Of a DNA stretch of 64,000 nt, positions 23,131 through 34,312 are shown one piece after another (the first letter of the stretch is position 1; the number at the start of each line of letters is the position of its first letter). Position numbers and translations under genes: made by a program. The stretch is taken from contig CM060306.1 of NCBI GenBank assembly GCA_030674185.1, positions 47,025,716 through 47,089,715 of the forward strand, read 5' to 3'. The notes under the pieces are model-generated. The model made no database searches. It was not told the origin of the DNA and saw only the letters and a program-made list of their open reading frames with translations. This DNA is from Monoplex corrugatus (Eukaryota > Mollusca > Gastropoda > Littorinimorpha > Ranellidae).

Positions 23131-23850
23131 TTTGAACAAAATAATCGCTAATAATATGGGACATATCACAGGCTTAGGCATCATTATCAACAGAGTCATG
23201 GTGTCAGATCTTATTGATGGCAATCATTACACAGATACACAGAAGGTGAGTCTCCCACTCGCACATCCCTACGTGGACATTGCCTTTGTGTCTCTCATTT
23301 GAGAGCCTCCATGTATCACTTGAGAACCTCCATGTATAACTGACATCAAAGACCTTGATGTATAGTTACACCACCGATTGAGGTTGCTGAGAAACCAAAG
23401 ATGAGATGACCATTAGAGACAGGGATTGAAGGTCACACAATGTTTTACGTGATATATAACATGATAATGATGATGCTATAGAGTTCCATTGCAACTTAGA
23501 ACAGCATTGCAGAGTCATACGCTATAGGTCTTATTATGCAGGTGTCAAGCAAGCACAAAAGATGGAGACACCTTAAGCGATTCTACTTTCTCTCACCTCT
23601 GTCTGTCTGTCTGTCTTATTATAAAAAGTATAATTGCATATAATGTACGAATGTGTGTATCGCTGTTCCATACCTGTGTTCTGTGGTGTGTAAGACATAC
23701 ATTCTATGGCGCCAATATTGGTATTTTCGTAGAAGTTGTCTTTCTTTTAATAATAAAATTGATAATAATGATAGTGGTGATGGTTCTTACCCGTTATGCT
23801 ATATCTCTTTCTGTCTCTGTGTGTGTCTCTCTCTCCTTGTCTTTGTCTGA

Positions 23851-23883
<33 letters not shown>

Positions 23884-24611
23884 CCCCCTCTCTATCTCCC
23901 CCAATACTACTGACATTCCAGTATTGCATTATTTTGAAATCTCTATGGTGTTATAGTTCATTTGTATAAGTATAGCGTCTGCGTGTGTACAGTATCACAG
24001 TGTATTTGCATTAGTGTAGGCCCTCAATGGGCAAGGGCTGGGTGTATAAAAGCATTATTCTGCTTGTACTATTACCGTCGAAAATAAGAAAATGCACTTT
24101 TCATTTATTCTTGTTTTCTTATCTTCTGTCATTTCTTTCTAAAATGGCAGTTTATTTTGAATCTATAATTTGCAAAATTACACGAAAGCAAACTTTTTGT
24201 TTCCAGGGGTTTATCTTTGAAAGAACATCGTTCGTCACGACTGCAAGAGAAAACAGAACTTGAGATGGACATCAAACCAGAATCATCAAATTATTCGCAT
24301 CAGCCAGAAAAAGCATCGTTTGGCACGACTGCAAATGAAAGAGAGCATGACGTCAACGTCAGATTGTAATCGATGTCATTGCCACAGCCTAATGTTGAGA
24401 TTGACAATAGGACCATGAACTCATTGCTCTCGTTTGAGTAAACAATATGGACATATTGGTATGCACTTCACTTCTTTTCAAAAATACACCAAAAGCTGCT
24501 TAAGAGTAATATTAAGACCTAATGTTTTAAATACAAAGCAGCTTTAAAATTAACGTAATGATAAAGTTTGTTGAACACTGATGTCAAAATCTGGTTGACA
24601 TCAATATCATC
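23131..24611. other. Inner right arm; no gene recognised
   Basis: From about 23720 this is the mirror of the left arm (17906-18989), including a TCTG microsatellite near 23850-23882. The stretch 23131-23720 has no counterpart because the left contig ends at the gap. Non-coding. Confidence 0.6.
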
Positions 24612-25990
24612 ATCATGATCAAGTGCCCTGCTGCATGGCGTTGGCGATCATGGCCCTCCATATGTATCTATCCCTTGCTGCCGCAAGTACATCTTCCATC
24701 CATTCAGTCCTCAGCTACCCTGTAAGTCCGTCAAATATTTTCTCCCTCGGTCTACCCGGTGCTCTCTTTCCCTCCAGCTTTCCTGTTGTGACCAAGTGCT
24801 CTAATTCCCCTTTCCTCAAAAAATGGCCTATAAATGTTGCCTGTCTTTTCCTAATCTTCTTTATGAATGATCCTCTTGTGTCTGCATCCATCAAGACTGT
24901 CTCGTTTGTTTTCTTTGCTGTCCATAAAACTCTCAAAATTCTTCTTAGAAAACCACATTCTGGCTGCGTCAATCTTGTTTTGGCTTTGCTTGTTGATATC
25001 CACGCCTCACAACCGTATAACATTATCGGTTTTACCTAACATTCAAGAACTCTCTTCCTGATGTTAATTGATAGGCATTTGTAGGTAAGAATGCTTTTCA
25101 TCTTCTTGAATGCTGTTTTGGCTTGGCCAACTCTGCTGGCTATTTCTGATGTGCATCTGCCGTCTGGTGAAATGATCGTTCCCAGATATTTAAACTTATC
25201 AACCTGTCTCAAAGTTGTGCCGTTTGCCGTTATTTCATGTTTTTTACTGATTACCGTGACTTCAGTCTTCTTGGTATTTAGCTCCAACCCTTTATTTTTA
25301 CTTTCTATTTCTTTATATAATCACAAGATTTTGTAGGTCTCTTTCATTTTCTGCAATCGGCACGGCGTCATCTGCGTAACGAATGTTATTTATCAATTTT
25401 CCTCCATCCTTAAATCCAGGGCATTCTTTTAGGTTTCTTATGATGTTTTCGCTGTAAAGTGAAAACAGATCTGCTGACAGAACACAACCTTGCCTGACTC
25501 CTCTTTTGATATTTTGGAAGGAGCTTATGTCATTTTCTATTCTTATTGCAGCTGTTTTTTCCCACTACATATTTCTGATTATTCGTAGATCTTTTCCATC
25601 AATCTTGAGTCTTTCTAGTTGGTTGATCAATTCTTCATGTCTGATCTAATTGAAAGCCTTGGTATAGTCAACAAAACATAAATGTAAATCGTTATTCAAC
25701 TCGACTGACCTCACTATGATAGTTCTTAAGCTGTATATGGCATTAATAGTTCCTTTCCCTTCCACAAATCACATTGTTTTTCTGCTATTTCTCTTTTGAT
25801 TCTATTCCTTGTCCTCATCATGATTATTCTTAATAGGATTTTTGTTACATGGCTCATCAAGCTGATCGTGCGATGAAGGTTGCATTCCATAGCCCCTGTT
25901 TTCTTTGGAACAGGAATGACAATTGATTTTGACATATCTTTGGTGATTTTTCCAGTGTCATAAATTTCATTTAGGAGGACTGTTATTTTA
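24612..25990 (-). mobile_element. RTE-like LINE fragment shared by both arms (right copy)
   Basis: Mirror of 16545-17905 with the same truncation point and flanks and about 10% divergence by eye. Pieces of RT and C-terminal sequence are readable at 25726-25990, 25036-25287 and 24715-25023, separated by frameshifts. Non-functional. Confidence 0.86.
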
Positions 25991-26208
25991 TCACTATGAA
26001 GACATGAAATATCCAATACTCACATACAGATGATTGCGACCCCACTGCTTTCGTTGAATAATCTCGAGTCCAACATCAAAATCCTTCAAGCAAAAAAAAC
26101 AAACAAAAATCAATCAATCAATCAAACGGACAAGCAAGCAAGTAAGCAAGCAAGCAAGCATACAAAGAAACAAACACACATAAACAAACAAAACACCCTA
26201 AATACACA

Positions 26209-26261
<53 letters not shown>

Positions 26262-26351
26262 GACACAGACACACAGACAAATACACACACACATGCACAC
26301 ACACATACACCCACACGCACCCACCTACCCACCTACCCACACACACACACA

Positions 26352-26414
<63 letters not shown>

Positions 26415-27101
26415 CACACACACTCACGCATGTGAACCTTAGAAAGATTTTGAGCTGAGCTTCAAGATCCGAGCTATAGAACTGTCAATAAGTAAACCGT
26501 AGTTCAGATTAATGCTTATTCAAAACGTTATCATGAATATGATGTCAATGATAATATAACGATATAGTCAGTATATCACTAATGACTGCCCAGTGCTAAG
26601 ATCAATACCCATAATACTAAGGCCACTCTGTTCGACATATTAATTGACAATGAAACCACCAATTTACAACTCTGAGTCATAAAACAAAACAAAACAAAAC
26701 AACAACAACAAAACAAAAACAAACAAACAAACAAAACAAATACATTTGTTTTCAAAGATATGAGACAAACGAAGTTAACAATTCACAACTTCAAATAACT
26801 GTTAATAACAATCTGCGAAAGAGAATTCTCTGAGAATTAGCTGGACACTGGAACAGTGTCATTGTTTTTGTTGTAAAGGGATATCGCTAATGTCAGAACA
26901 GAAAAATGCTATTTGTATACATTGTACGTAAAATAGGACTTGAAAGAACCGATAGCAGATTGATAATACTTTTGAACAAAATATATTTTGTGTATATTTT
27001 TTCACCAAGAATTAAGCCTTAATTTGTAAACCAAGGACGCTAGCTGTCTGGAGCAGTAAAAGATCAGGCTTTGAATAGCTCAGAAACTGGCATAAACTGA
27101 T
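25991..27101. other. Right-arm sequence with (CA)n at 26205-26420; no gene
   Basis: Mirror of about 15040-16540. Compound CA tract at 26205-26420 and CAAA units near 26690-26740. Open frames across the CA tract are low complexity. Confidence 0.65.
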
Positions 27102-27108
27102 CTTTCTA
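27102..27108. repeat. Target site duplication, left copy (CTTTCTA)
   Basis: CTTTCTA here and at 32796-32802 flank the whole R2/Hero-like dimer. The left arm has a single copy in unbroken context (complement at about 15029-15035), confirming it as the duplicated target. Confidence 0.8.
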
Positions 27109-27219
27109 GGTAGAAAGAAACTCTAGGGAGAGCTAGACAACAGAAGGTCTTCAGAGAAGTAACCCCCTTTAGACAAGTGTTTCGGCCCTGAATTCCTTAC
27201 ACTCTCGGGGGCCGGGCCA

Positions 27220-27348
27220 CATCCAGGTCATGACTCCTGGATGCCCTTCTGCTGTTGTCTATTTTTTTTTCCCACGCCGGGGATCGAACCTGGGCGATTC
27301 TGCGCTTCAGAACTGCGGTACGCGGTTTTACCAATGTGCTAACGGGGC
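27220..27348 (-). promoter_or_regulatory. 3' UTR tRNA-like module and hairpin of copy A
   Basis: The minus strand reads GTTAGCACATTGGTAAAAC (A-box-like, complement of 27325-27343) and, about 40 bases on, GGTTCGATCCC (a perfect B box, complement of 27280-27290). A hairpin CATCCAGG-loop-CCTGGATG follows (27220-27243). It sits inside the element 3' UTR and is repeated in copy B (30964-31092). I read it as a tRNA-derived RT recognition or promoter-like module, not a functional tRNA gene: the anticodon stem pairs poorly. Confidence 0.7.
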
Positions 27349-27368
27349 ACACATCATCTGTAGGGAAT

Positions 27369-28067
27369 TTAATCCTTATGAAGTTCACTTTTTTCGTTCC
27401 TCCTTGCCCAGATCCAGCTTGAGCTCCTTTCTGCTGCCTCTGCCATCGCTTTAAGGGCTCTAGTCCTCTTCTTCCCAGAAATGGCGAGTTGTTTCATGAG
27501 ATCATAAGCGGAGGTGCCCACAAACCCTCTTGCCCCGACCTCTATGGCGAAGATTTTGACCCGCAGACCTGCTTTCTTCAGGGTGCTGGCAAGACCGGCG
27601 TATTTTTCGGTCTTGTAGATATGTGCTTCTTCCATTCTGCTTTCGTATGGCACAGTGAGTTCTATCAGAATCACTTGTTTCGAGGAGTCAGAGTGGAGAG
27701 CGATGTCTGGTCTCATGCCTGTCTTGCTGATGACATCTGGGTAATTTCTCCACTCTGGGAGGTCTGCTGTACACTCCCAGTCGACTGCTCCATCCAGAAG
27801 ACCCTTTGGCAATGTGCTGGTTGTCATAGCACTTTCGGGCCAGACCTGTTTCCCTCCTGCTTTGTAGAACGTTGTCATAGCAATTGGTGCGTTTGGGGTC
27901 ATGGTTTTTTCGCTAACCACATCTGTGATCACTTTCAGAACTTGGTTGTGCCTCCATGTATACCTTCCTTGGGCTAGCGCTACTTTGCAAGAGCTTAGGA
28001 CATGTTCCACTGTTTGTTTCTTCTGACAGAGCGGACATGCTGGGTCGTCTGCTTTCCCCCATTTCAC
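27369..28067 (-). pseudogene. Restriction-like endonuclease end of copy A, after a frameshift
   Basis: 232 codons in a frame different from 28067-30616 because one G is missing from the run at 28082-28085 relative to copy B. It holds the CCHC zinc knuckle typical of R2-type proteins (C11, C14, H22, C27; spacing 2, 7, 4). The PD...E endonuclease core follows (P120 D121, E136 in ELTVP), then YKTEKY. This domain nicks the target DNA to prime reverse transcription. The frameshift may be real or a homopolymer sequencing error. Confidence 0.88.
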
Positions 28068-30616
28068 TAAGTTTGCATTCGAGGGAGCAGGTCATATACA
28101 GATCTGAGGAGGAAGCTTATCCTTAGAGGAGCCATGTGCCACATATCGTTCCAGCTGAGACTTCTTTGGAGTGCACTGTCCCATGTTGTCCATTGCCCCT
28201 GTTGACCTTGCTGGACTGCCTTCTGCACTCTTTTGACATCTTCTTCTTCCTTCAACTCCTGTATGATCATGTCTCTTTTTTCCTTCCCTTTGGCTTTGGA
28301 CCACCACTGCATTTTTGTTGCTCCCAGTCCCTGTCTGTTGGTTTGCGTGTGTCCAATTATTTCTTTGATGCTGAGGTTTCTCTTGGCATTGTTTACAGCC
28401 TCTTGGACTTTCCACTTTCTGCCAGTTCTCAGCTTTGGATGAACTGATCTCACGATATTGTCTTCCGATTCCTCCAGCATGCTCAACAGTCTTGCTTTTC
28501 CAACTTTGTATTCCTCCACTATGGATTTGAGAGGTAGCTTCAGCATTGCTTGACGACAGTAGAATGCAACATCAGTGAGACCAGGTGGGACACCGAGCCA
28601 TTTTCTTGTGTATTTGTTGATTTTGGCTTCCATTGCTTCGACTGTGCTGGTGCAAATGTCATAGATTAGCAGTGGCCACAGCAGCTTTGGTATCAGCATG
28701 AACTGTAGACACCAGACTTTGTATTTGCCTGGCAGTCCGCAGTTATCTATTTTCTTCAGGCCTTCTTCTGCTGTTTGCTTGGTTTCACATCCCCTTTGTG
28801 TGTCTTTCAGGGAGTCATCATACCATCTTCCGAGACTTTTTACTGGCTCTTCTGTGACAGTGGGGATGGCTTGGTTGGCTCCCATGAATTTGACTGAATC
28901 TGCCACTTTTCCTTTTCGCAGTGAGAGACTTCGGGATTTCTTAGGTTTGAACCTCATTCTTGAAGAGGCCACCAGCTCATCCAGCTGCTTTAAGATTTGG
29001 TGTGTCTCTTCCTCATCCGTGGACAAGACTGTTGTGTCATCCATGAAAGCTTTCAGAGGAGGCATCTGGTATCCATCTCCCAGATTCACTGGACCTGAAC
29101 TCTTCATTGCAGCTTTCAAGATGACTTCCATTGCCAACACGAACAGTATGGGAGAGATTGCACAGCCCATTGCAATGCCCACCTCTAGGTCTATCCAGTC
29201 CGTGGTGTATTCTTTGGTAGAGAACCGCATTGAGAACCCTTGGAAATACTTCCTCAGCATTGTTCGGATGTTTTCTGGGATGTGATACATTTCAAGAGCC
29301 AGCTGGATCATATCGTGTGGAACTGATCCATATGCATTCGCCAGATCAAGCCAAACTACGTCAATGTCTCTCTTCTCTGTTCTTGCTTTTTGGATGGCAT
29401 CCCAAATCAACGTGGCATGTTCCAAGCATCCAGGCATTCCTGGTATGCCTCCCTTTTGGACTGACATATCCAGATACTTGTTTTCAGTCAGGTATTTTGT
29501 CAATCTTGCTGCCATAACAGAGAAGAAGATTTTCCCCTCGACGTTCAGAAGTGATATTGGCCTGAACTGATTGATGCTGCTGGAGTTCTGCTCCTTCGGA
29601 ATGTACACTCCTTCAGCTCTCATCCATTGGTCGCTGATCTTCTGGTTCCTCCATGCTGATCGAATCATCTTGTGGAGCCACTCGAGCACTTTTGGGCATT
29701 TCTTGTAGAGCAGGTATGGTATTCCGTTTGGTCCAGGTGCTGACTTGGCTCTGGCTTTCTTTACTACGTTCTTCACTTCATCCAGTGTTGGTGGTTTGTT
29801 ATTGAATTTTCCTTCTGGCGCTGCAGGCCAAACCAGATTCTGGATTTCAAGTGGTGCCTCGCGCTGAGAATCGGAATATGTTTCCCTGAGATGCTGCTCT
29901 AGGGTTTCCTTGCCCACTGTGAGAGTCCCTGATTTGGGTTGTTCAAACAGCTTTCTTGAAAAGTCAAAGGGATCTTTGAAGAAACGATCTTGAGTCTTCT
30001 TCTTTTTGCTCTTTCTTCGCCTTGCTGATTCCACTTTGCTGAGAGCATTGTGTTTGGCCTTCAGATCTTTCCAGAGTTCCAGGAGCCCTTGCTTCTCGAA
30101 TTCTGAGGCAGTTTTCATTCGCTTTTTAAGCTTCCTTTTCTCCCTCCGGATGCTCTCCATCTGTTGCTGTCTTCTGGATTTCTGGGGAGGCGTTTTTGTC
30201 TTTGGCTGCTTCACTCCATAAGTGTCCCTGCAGATAGAGTATATGATGTCTCCGTATGTGTCAAGTTTGTGTTCCAGCGTACTGTTCCCTATTAGCGCAT
30301 TCAGCTTAAGGACAAGTTCCTCATCTAATTTCTCCCATTGTTCTTTTGCACCGGCAGGTGGCAAATTGAGTTTTCCACGTTTGGCGTTAAGAGCTTGTGC
30401 AAAATCCGCATCAGAACCGTCAGCGTGGATGTCCTTGGCACTATGGTTTAATTCCTGGCCTTGGTCATCCAACGTCTCACCTGCTATCGCAGTGCGCTGC
30501 TGCTGGTTCGTATGTGTCTTCAAACAGCCCATTTTTGTCCTGTGGATCTTCATGCCGCGTTTGGTGGTGAATCTCCTTCCACACGCACACGGAAATTCCA
30601 ACTGGTCATTAATCAT
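28067..30616 (-). CDS. R2/Hero-like retrotransposon protein, zinc finger and RT part (849 aa)
   Basis: Copies element RNA onto nicked chromosomal DNA. The first in-frame ATG is at 30616; an in-frame TAA lies upstream with no other ATG between. Near the N-terminus is a CCHC-type finger (C10, C12, H25, C31) expected to bind nucleic acid. A basic stretch follows at about residues 150-200. The RT domain has SAPGPNGIPYLLYKK, FRPISLLN, DLANAYGSVPHD (motif A) and the catalytic FMDD at 524-527 (29033-29044), in place of the usual Y/FADD. The thumb region ends near DLLPRMQT, where the frameshift truncates the protein before the zinc knuckle and endonuclease at 27369-28067. No stop occurs within 849 codons. 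Confidence 0.9.
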   Translation of the reverse strand: MINDQLEFPCACGRRFTTKRGMKIHRTKMGCLKTHTNQQQRTAIAGETLDDQGQELNHSAKDIHADGSDADFAQALNAKRGKLNLPPAGAKEQWEKLDEELVLKLNALIGNSTLEHKLDTYGDIIYSICRDTYGVKQPKTKTPPQKSRRQQQMESIRREKRKLKKRMKTASEFEKQGLLELWKDLKAKHNALSKVESARRRKSKKKKTQDRFFKDPFDFSRKLFEQPKSGTLTVGKETLEQHLRETYSDSQREAPLEIQNLVWPAAPEGKFNNKPPTLDEVKNVVKKARAKSAPGPNGIPYLLYKKCPKVLEWLHKMIRSAWRNQKISDQWMRAEGVYIPKEQNSSSINQFRPISLLNVEGKIFFSVMAARLTKYLTENKYLDMSVQKGGIPGMPGCLEHATLIWDAIQKARTEKRDIDVVWLDLANAYGSVPHDMIQLALEMYHIPENIRTMLRKYFQGFSMRFSTKEYTTDWIDLEVGIAMGCAISPILFVLAMEVILKAAMKSSGPVNLGDGYQMPPLKAFMDDTTVLSTDEEETHQILKQLDELVASSRMRFKPKKSRSLSLRKGKVADSVKFMGANQAIPTVTEEPVKSLGRWYDDSLKDTQRGCETKQTAEEGLKKIDNCGLPGKYKVWCLQFMLIPKLLWPLLIYDICTSTVEAMEAKINKYTRKWLGVPPGLTDVAFYCRQAMLKLPLKSIVEEYKVGKARLLSMLEESEDNIVRSVHPKLRTGRKWKVQEAVNNAKRNLSIKEIIGHTQTNRQGLGATKMQWWSKAKGKEKRDMIIQELKEEEDVKRVQKAVQQGQQGQWTTWDSALQRSLSWNDMWHMAPLRISFLLRSVYDLLPRMQT

Positions 30617-30851
30617 GGTCCGTTGTGCGTTTCCAGTCGTGATGGAGTCAGTGCCGATGGATTCATCATTCTCTCCCCCTTTCGGTGAATCCTGGGAGCA
30701 TCTTTCATTTGAAAAACTCGTGGCATGTTATCAAAGGCAAGGTGGGAAGCCAACCCACAAAGCCCGCAGATCTAGTCTTTCCCAGTGTCCTTCGGTCTTT
30801 CCCGAATGTCCTCCGAACTATTCCCGGAAGTCAATGGACTGACCATGTGCA

Positions 30852-32795
30852 GGTAGAAAGAAACTCTAGGGAGAGCTAGACAACAGAAGGTCTTCAGAGA
30901 AGTAACCCCCTTTAGACAAGTGTTTCGGCCCTGAATTCCTTACACTCTCGGGGGGCCGGGCCACATCCAGGTCATGACTCCTGGATGCCCTTCTGCTGTT
31001 GTCTATTTTTTTTTTCCCACGCCGGGGATCGAACCTGGGCGATTCTGCGCTTCAGAACTGCGGTACGCGGTTTTACCAATGTGCTAACGGGGCACACATC
31101 ATCTGTAGGGAATTTAATCCTTATGAAGTTCACTTTTTTCGTTCCTCCTTGCCCAGATCCAGCTTGAGCTCCTTTCTGCTGCCTCTGCCATCGCTTTAAG
31201 GGCTCTAGTCCTCTTCTTCCCAGAAATGGCGAGTTGTTTCATGAGATCATAAGCGGAGGTGCCCACAAACCCTCTTGCCCCGACCTCTATGGCGAAGATT
31301 TTGACCCGCAGACCTGCTTTCTTCAGGGTGCTGGCAAGACCGGCGTATTTTTCGGTCTTGTAGATATGTGCTTCTTCCATTCTGCTTTCGTATGGCACAG
31401 TGAGTTCTATCAGAATCACTTGTTTCGAGGAGTCAGAGTGGAGAGCGATGTCTGGTCTCATGCCTGTCTTGCTGATGACATCTGGGTAATTTCTCCACTC
31501 TGGGAGGTCTGCTGTACACTCCCAGTCGACTGCTCCATCCAGAAGACCCTTTGGCAATGTGCTGGTTGTCATAGCACTTTCGGGCCAGACCTGTTTCCCT
31601 CCTGCTTTGTAGAACGTTGTCATAGCAATTGGTGCGTTTGGGGTCATGGTTTTTTCGCTAACCACATCTGTGATCACTTTCAGAACTTGGTTGTGCCTCC
31701 ATGTATACCTTCCTTGGGCTAGCGCTACTTTGCAAGAGCTTAGGACATGTTCCACTGTTTGTTTCTTCTGACAGAGCGGACATGCTGGGTCGTCTGCTTT
31801 CCCCCATTTCACTAAGTTTGCATTCGAGGGGAGCAGGTCATATACAGATCTGAGGAGGAAGCTTATCCTTAGAGGAGCCATGTGCCACATATCGTTCCAG
31901 CTGAGACTTCTTTGGAGTGCACTGTCCCATGTTGTCCATTGCCCCTGTTGACCTTGCTGGACTGCCTTCTGCACTCTTTTGACATCTTCTTCTTCCTTCA
32001 ACTCCTGTATGATCATGTCTCTTTTTTCCTTCCCTTTGGCTTTGGACCACCACTGCATTTTTGTTGCTCCCAGTCCCTGTCTGTTGGTTTGCGTGTGTCC
32101 AATTATTTCTTTGATGCTGGGGTTTCTCTTGGCATTGTTTACAGCCTCTTGGACTTTCCACTTTCTGCCAGTTCTCAGCTTTGGATGAACTGATCTCACG
32201 ATATTGTCTTCCGATTCCTCCAGCATGCTCAACAGTCTTGCTTTTCCAACTTTGTATTCCTCCACTATGGATTTGAGAGGTAGCTTCAGCATTGCTTGAC
32301 GACAGTAGAATGCAACATCAGTGAGACCAGGTGGGACATCGAGCCATTTTCTTGTGTATTTGTTGATTTTGGCTTCCATTGCTTCGACTGTGCTGGTGCA
32401 AATGTCATAGATTAGCAGTGGCCACAGCAGCTTTGGTATCAGCATGAACTGTAGACACCAGACTTTGTATTTGCCTGGCAGTCCGCAGTTATCTATTTTC
32501 TTCAGGCCTTCTTCTGCTGTTTGCTTGGTTTCACATCCCCTTTGTGTGTCTTTCAGGGAGTCATCATACCATCTTCCGAGACTTTTTACTGGCTCTTCTG
32601 TGACAGTGGGGATGGCTTGGTTGGCTACCATGAATTTGACTGAATCTGCCACTTTTCCTTTTCGCAGTGAGAGACTTCGGGATTTCTTAGGTTTGAACCT
32701 CATTCTTGAAGAGGCCACCAGCTCATCCAGCTGCTTTAAGATTTGGTGTGTCTCTTCCTCATCCGTGGACAAGACTGTTGTGTCATCCATGAAAG
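30852..32795 (-). mobile_element. R2/Hero-like LINE copy B, 5'-truncated, in tandem with copy A
   Basis: Direct repeat of 27109-29049, over 99.5% identical by eye. Its 5' end breaks in the RT catalytic region, and the break point shares CTTTC with the target, a microhomology junction. Its 3' end joins the 5' UTR of copy A directly. The 3' UTR tRNA-like module and hairpin are at 30964-31092. Confidence 0.9.
31114..32790 (-). CDS. R2/Hero-like RT end plus intact endonuclease, 558-aa fragment
   Basis: Open from the methionine of the FMDD catalytic motif to the natural stop, with the thumb, CCHC knuckle (C337, C340, H348, C353) and PD...E endonuclease (P446 D447, E462) in one frame. It shows that the frameshift in copy A is not a feature of the family. 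The N-terminal finger and most of the RT are missing through 5' truncation, so the fragment cannot act as a polymerase. The apparent start is simply the first ATG after the truncation point. Confidence 0.88.
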   Translation of the reverse strand: MDDTTVLSTDEEETHQILKQLDELVASSRMRFKPKKSRSLSLRKGKVADSVKFMVANQAIPTVTEEPVKSLGRWYDDSLKDTQRGCETKQTAEEGLKKIDNCGLPGKYKVWCLQFMLIPKLLWPLLIYDICTSTVEAMEAKINKYTRKWLDVPPGLTDVAFYCRQAMLKLPLKSIVEEYKVGKARLLSMLEESEDNIVRSVHPKLRTGRKWKVQEAVNNAKRNPSIKEIIGHTQTNRQGLGATKMQWWSKAKGKEKRDMIIQELKEEEDVKRVQKAVQQGQQGQWTTWDSALQRSLSWNDMWHMAPLRISFLLRSVYDLLPSNANLVKWGKADDPACPLCQKKQTVEHVLSSCKVALAQGRYTWRHNQVLKVITDVVSEKTMTPNAPIAMTTFYKAGGKQVWPESAMTTSTLPKGLLDGAVDWECTADLPEWRNYPDVISKTGMRPDIALHSDSSKQVILIELTVPYESRMEEAHIYKTEKYAGLASTLKKAGLRVKIFAIEVGARGFVGTSAYDLMKQLAISGKKRTRALKAMAEAAERSSSWIWARRNEKSELHKD

Positions 32796-32802
32796 CTTTC
32801 TA
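32796..32802. repeat. Target site duplication, right copy (CTTTCTA)
   Basis: Partner of 27102-27108. No copy of it separates A from B except the similar TTTCTTTCTA at each element's own 3' end. Confidence 0.8.
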
Positions 32803-34140
32803 ATACAGAGCTAATTTCATGAAGTGATAGTCCTGATTATTGAACGTTATAGTATTTGCATTATTTGATGCACCATCTTTAGCCAGTTTGTTAGAAACTT
32901 CATTCCAATGAAGTCTACAATATGACGGAAACCAACAAAAAATTATATCAACACCACTGGATAAAATACAATAAAATGTTTGATCTCAAACATGATGTCC
33001 CTTTAAATTTGATTTTCGTCTTGTTTCAAAGTATATAGCAGTGATTTAGAATCAACACAAAATAATATATTGCATATATCGTAAAAGAGACCATTAAAAT
33101 AGTTAAGAATCACCAATATCTCTATAATTGTATTATAAAAATAGACAAGACTTTTCCTATCTAAAATGAGTTTTAATCTTCAAAGCAGGAAGATATGTGT
33201 GATTGCTGTGATCTTTCAGTTGTACGTAATACAGACTAGTGTGTGATAATTTTGAGATACTTGAAATAATGAGTGAAATGTAACCACACATATAGATACC
33301 TATAGATTAAAGCAAAAGGTGAAAAAGTCAACGTTCTGAACTGTAAACACACACATATGGACTGATAGGTCAACCCAAAGGTTTACACATGCGTGACATG
33401 TAGAACGTATGAAAGTAAGAGTATCAAAAGTTTTTTTTATAGTTTTATGGCACACCATCATGTCATTACCACTGTATTGCGCGTCCACTATATTGATGCC
33501 TGCCAGCTGTGAGGTCTAGTGAAAGTGGGTGAGTTGATGGGCGCATCACTGCCAAGTTGATGACCACTTTTTGCTTTTTCACGGGTTTCTGTCGTCGAAA
33601 TATACGAGGTCATCATTTCTATACATACCAAGTGAGATTAAAGGGATACTTTTAAAAAAAATACAGCACTTCCTTTTATTCTTTTCTTTTATTCTGTCCC
33701 CCCCCCCCCCCCACCCATGTTGTCACATTCTACATTTGATTGGACACTGTACATCGTAATCACATCTGTCAACACTAAAATCCATGAATGGAATGGGGAT
33801 TTTGTGACAATTTCATTTGCGTAATTTGTGTTGGGCCTCAGAATCACCCCACATGTACATATAACTACTAATGTAAATACGTGTGATTGCTGTGATCACA
33901 AATAAACATAATGTTAGTTGAAAAGTTGCACTGTCAAATTGTACACTAATGTAAATATGTGTGATTGCTGTGATCACAAATAAACATAAATGCTCAAGAC
34001 TCCAAGACCTAAAAGCACTCTTATTTATCTATTGTGATGGGTCATACACAAACAGCAGCTTTGCTGACATATGTATTCCGATGACTGATGAACAGATGAT
34101 TGATCACGTTATCAACATTGTGATGATGATAATAGTGATA
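32803..34140. other. Right-arm sequence, no gene recognised
   Basis: Mirror of about 13300-15028. Contains the reduced 78-bp repeat (about 33850-33990) and a C run at 33698-33712. Short open frames only. Confidence 0.6.
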
Positions 34141-34165
34141 CTAATGATGATGATGATGATGATGG

Positions 34166-34224
<59 letters not shown>

Positions 34225-34281
34225 ACATCATCATCATCATCATCATCATCTCTCCCTCTTTGTCTCTCTGTGCGCGCGCGC

Positions 34282-34312
<31 letters not shown>

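Larger units (their letters stand above)
27109..30851 (-). mobile_element. R2/Hero-like LINE copy A, apparently full length
   Basis: Minus-strand element of about 3.7 kb: a 5' UTR of about 235 bases (30617-30851), one long open frame, and a 3' UTR with a tRNA-like module and hairpin. It belongs to the restriction-like-endonuclease class of non-LTR retrotransposons; assignment to the Hero lineage is from recall of related fish and invertebrate proteins. Its 5' end abuts the 3' end of copy B with no intervening target duplication. Compared with copy B over 1.94 kb I count three one-base losses and three substitutions, so it is very young. Confidence 0.88.

Noticed and set aside
27280..27348. 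tRNA gene on the minus strand (and the twin at 31024-31092)
   Set aside because: A and B boxes are present but the anticodon stem does not pair convincingly. The sequence is embedded in the LINE 3' UTR and repeated with it, so it is a tRNA-derived module.
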